Shown: in pieces, positions 62,327 to 64,000 of the stretch | How positions within the stretch are numbered: position 1 is the first letter of the stretch | Layout of the letters: each line of letters opens with the position of its first letter | NCBI GenBank assembly: GCA_019637335.1 | Contig: JAHBVV010000014.1 | Span: 1-64,000, forward strand | Direction of reading: 5' to 3' | From: Candidatus Hydrogenedentota bacterium | GTDB lineage: Bacteria > Hydrogenedentota > Hydrogenedentia > Hydrogenedentales > JAEUWI01 | DNA length: 64,000 nt | The notes under the pieces: model-generated | What the model saw: the letters and a program-made list of their open reading frames with translations, nothing else | What the model was told of the DNA's origin: nothing | The model's database searches: none | Made by a program: the position numbers and the translations under genes

Positions 62327-64000
62327 ATGTGCGGCATTGCGGGAATCGCCGGGCTTCCGGATCGCGCGCTTATCGAGCGGATGACGTCGCTGCTGGCGCA
62401 CCGCGGCCCGGACGGCGCAGGGTTTCACCATGGCCCGGAGATTGCGCTGGGCCACCGGCGGCTGGCGATCCTCGACCGGGAGGGCGGCGCGCAGCCGATG
62501 CGCGACGCGAGCGGGCGCTACCATCTTGTGTACAACGGCGAGATCTACAATTACCGTGCGCTGCGCGAGGAGTTACGGGGCCTGGGCGCGGAATTCCGGA
62601 CGCGCTGCGACACGGAGGTGGTTCTGGCGGCGCTGGCGGCGTGGGGCGAGTCCGCGCTCCCCCGCTTTCAGGGCATGTTTGCGCTTGCGCTCTGGGACAG
62701 CGAAGAGAAGCGCCTTCTGATCGCGCGCGACCCGGTTGGGATTAAGCCCCTCTACTACGCGCGCCGCCGCGATGCGCTCTACTTCGCCTCGGAGATGAAA
62801 TCCCTACTCGGGTGTCCGGGGGTGTCGCGCGATGTCGATCTGGCCGCGCTGGAGGATTACCTGACCTTTCTGTACACCGTGCCTCCCCGGACGATCTTCT
62901 CGGATATCCGGCAACTGCCGGCGGGCCATTGCGCCACGTGGCAGGCGGGCGAATGGCGCGAGGGTCCGTACTGGCGCTGGAATCTGGAACCGGAAGCGCG
63001 GAGCGACGCGGCCTGGCTGGAGCTGCTCCGCGCCCACCTGGAGCGGGACATGCCGCACTATGCGGAGGCCGACGTGCCCGCCGGCGCGCTGCTGAGCGGG
63101 GGTATCGATTCCGCGTGCATCGTGGAAGCGCTTTCCCGCGAGACGCCGCCGCGCACCTTTACGATTGGTTTTGACACGGAGGGAAGCCATCTCGACGAAA
63201 CCCGCGAGGCCCGGGAGACGGCGGCGATGCTGGGCACGCGGCACACGGAAGTGCGGGCGGCGGCTTCCGTGGCGGAATTACTACCGACCATGGTGCGCCA
63301 TTTTGACGAGCCCTTCGGCAATCCCACGGCGCTGCTGGCGCATGTGCTTGCGGGGGAAGTCCGCCGGCATGTTACGGTGGCGCTGGCGGGCGACGGGGGC
63401 GATGAGCTGTTCGGGGGGTACCGGCGCTATGGCGGCATTGCGTGGTCGGAGCGCTTGGGCTGGATTCCCGGCGCGGTCTGGCGCGGGGCCGTGCAACCGA
63501 TCGCGCGCTTCCTGCCCGGCGGCGTGGACGGTCCGGCCTGGGCCCGGCGCGCATCGGGTTTCGCCGCCGCGCAGGGGATCGACGCGGTCTCGCGCTATGC
63601 GGCGTGGACCACCTATCACCGCCGCGAGTCGCTCGACGCGCTGTATGCGCCGGACGTGGGGCGCGCGTTGGCGGGGCGGGACCCCTGGGCGCACCTGCGG
63701 GCGCTGGCGGCGGAGAGCGAGGGCCTGGAGCCGCTGAATCAGGCGATGTACCTCGACTGGTGCTCGTTCCTGCCGGACAACGTGCTGCGGTATGGCGACC
63801 GGATGAGCATGGCGCACGGGCTGGAGTTGCGCGTGCCGCTGGCGGACCCGATGCTGGCGCAGGCGTTTCTGGGGATGCCGGCGCGCCTGAAGGCGGGACT
63901 GTTTCAATCGAAGCGGCTGTTGCGGGAGCACCTTCGGGATTCGATGCCGCGGGAGATCGTTCAGCGCCGGAAGCAGGGGCTGAATCCGCCGATGGGGCAC
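62327..64000 (+). CDS. asnB: Glutamine-dependent asparagine synthetase-like protein (5' part)
   Basis: From the ATG at 62327 the frame is open to the window edge (558 residues, no stop). Cys2 begins the class II glutamine amidotransferase domain (MCGIAGIAGLPDRALIERMT and VYNGEIYNYRALREEL). The synthetase domain has the ATP-PPi motif ALLSGGIDSACIVEAL and the GDGGDELFGGYRRY block. AsnB paralogues in surface-glycan clusters often amidate sugars or peptides rather than making free asparagine. It starts 3 bases after the GT4 gene, so the three genes form one operon. The C-terminus lies outside the window. Confidence 0.9.
   Translation, partial: MCGIAGIAGLPDRALIERMTSLLAHRGPDGAGFHHGPEIALGHRRLAILDREGGAQPMRDASGRYHLVYNGEIYNYRALREELRGLGAEFRTRCDTEVVLAALAAWGESALPRFQGMFALALWDSEEKRLLIARDPVGIKPLYYARRRDALYFASEMKSLLGCPGVSRDVDLAALEDYLTFLYTVPPRTIFSDIRQLPAGHCATWQAGEWREGPYWRWNLEPEARSDAAWLELLRAHLERDMPHYAEADVPAGALLSGGIDSACIVEALSRETPPRTFTIGFDTEGSHLDETREARETAAMLGTRHTEVRAAASVAELLPTMVRHFDEPFGNPTALLAHVLAGEVRRHVTVALAGDGGDELFGGYRRYGGIAWSERLGWIPGAVWRGAVQPIARFLPGGVDGPAWARRASGFAAAQGIDAVSRYAAWTTYHRRESLDALYAPDVGRALAGRDPWAHLRALAAESEGLEPLNQAMYLDWCSFLPDNVLRYGDRMSMAHGLELRVPLADPMLAQAFLGMPARLKAGLFQSKRLLREHLRDSMPREIVQRRKQGLNPPMGH

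Overview
The window is GC-rich chromosomal DNA (one contrasting AT-richer patch at about 11.57-15.7 kb) from a Gram-negative, outer-membrane-bearing bacterium. BamA, Skp/OmpH, LpxD and an LpxC-FabZ fusion show an LPS-type outer membrane. McsA-McsB-ClpC and a lysine/alanine-rich H1-like protein sit alongside secreted glycan-related proteins (sialidase, Tat-exported Gfo/Idh/MocA oxidoreductase, ThuA/TIM-barrel fusion, VCBS and HEAT proteins). Together with many short dispersed repeats, this recalls Hydrogenedentota, Lentisphaerota or Planctomycetota genomes. That placement is an inference from gene content only; there is no rRNA gene in the window.

Layout. 0.6-11.6 kb (+): MaoC-type dehydratase, YajQ, then a carbohydrate-related run (sialidase, PhyH dioxygenase, orphan HicB, DapA/NanA-family aldolase, Gfo/Idh/MocA, HEAT-repeat protein, lipoprotein, VCBS protein) with a broken Schlafen/AlbA regulator. 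11.6-16.0 kb: an AT-richer island with a translationally coupled HD-domain protein and a 912-residue protein of unknown family, ending inside a truncated YafQ toxin whose DinJ-like antitoxin survives. 16.3-18.5 kb (-): GT-C membrane glycosyltransferase and SUI1/YciH. 18.5-28.5 kb (+): mcsA, mcsB, clpC, bamA, ompH, lpxD, lpxC-fabZ. 29.1-32.7 kb: degenerate S41 peptidase lipoprotein, TlpA-like thioredoxin, small protein. 32.7-40.5 kb (-): tRNA-Thr/Tyr/Gly/Thr, tuf, rpmG, tRNA-Trp, secE, nusG, rplK, rplA, metK, a terminator, a 50-residue protein and a cation:proton antiporter. 40.6-55 kb: PKD lipoprotein, tyrS, AraC regulator, serine hydrolase-NamZ fusion, H1-like protein, EEP phosphatase, TPR protein, a MITE-like element, hslV and a ThuA/TIM-barrel fusion. 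55.3-64 kb (+): GNAT, a propeller/toroid secreted protein, a 93-bp tandem array, then a glycan biosynthesis run (bi-domain oxidoreductase, GT4, AsnB cut by the window edge).

How genes work together. The mcsA-mcsB-clpC-bamA-ompH-lpxD-lpxC/fabZ block joins protein quality control to outer-membrane and lipid A assembly. The tRNA-tuf-secE-nusG-rplKA block is a classic translation/transcription operon, but it leads into metK instead of rplJL-rpoBC. The last three genes probably make or modify a surface polysaccharide.

Most notable: the HD + 912-aa gene pair as a candidate undescribed conflict system; a McsB homologue that lacks the catalytic cysteine; a small element with 19-bp inverted ends and a 6-bp target duplication; and a genome-wide habit of 7-bp and 9-bp tandem repeats, some at stop codons and one expanded in frame between two enzyme domains.
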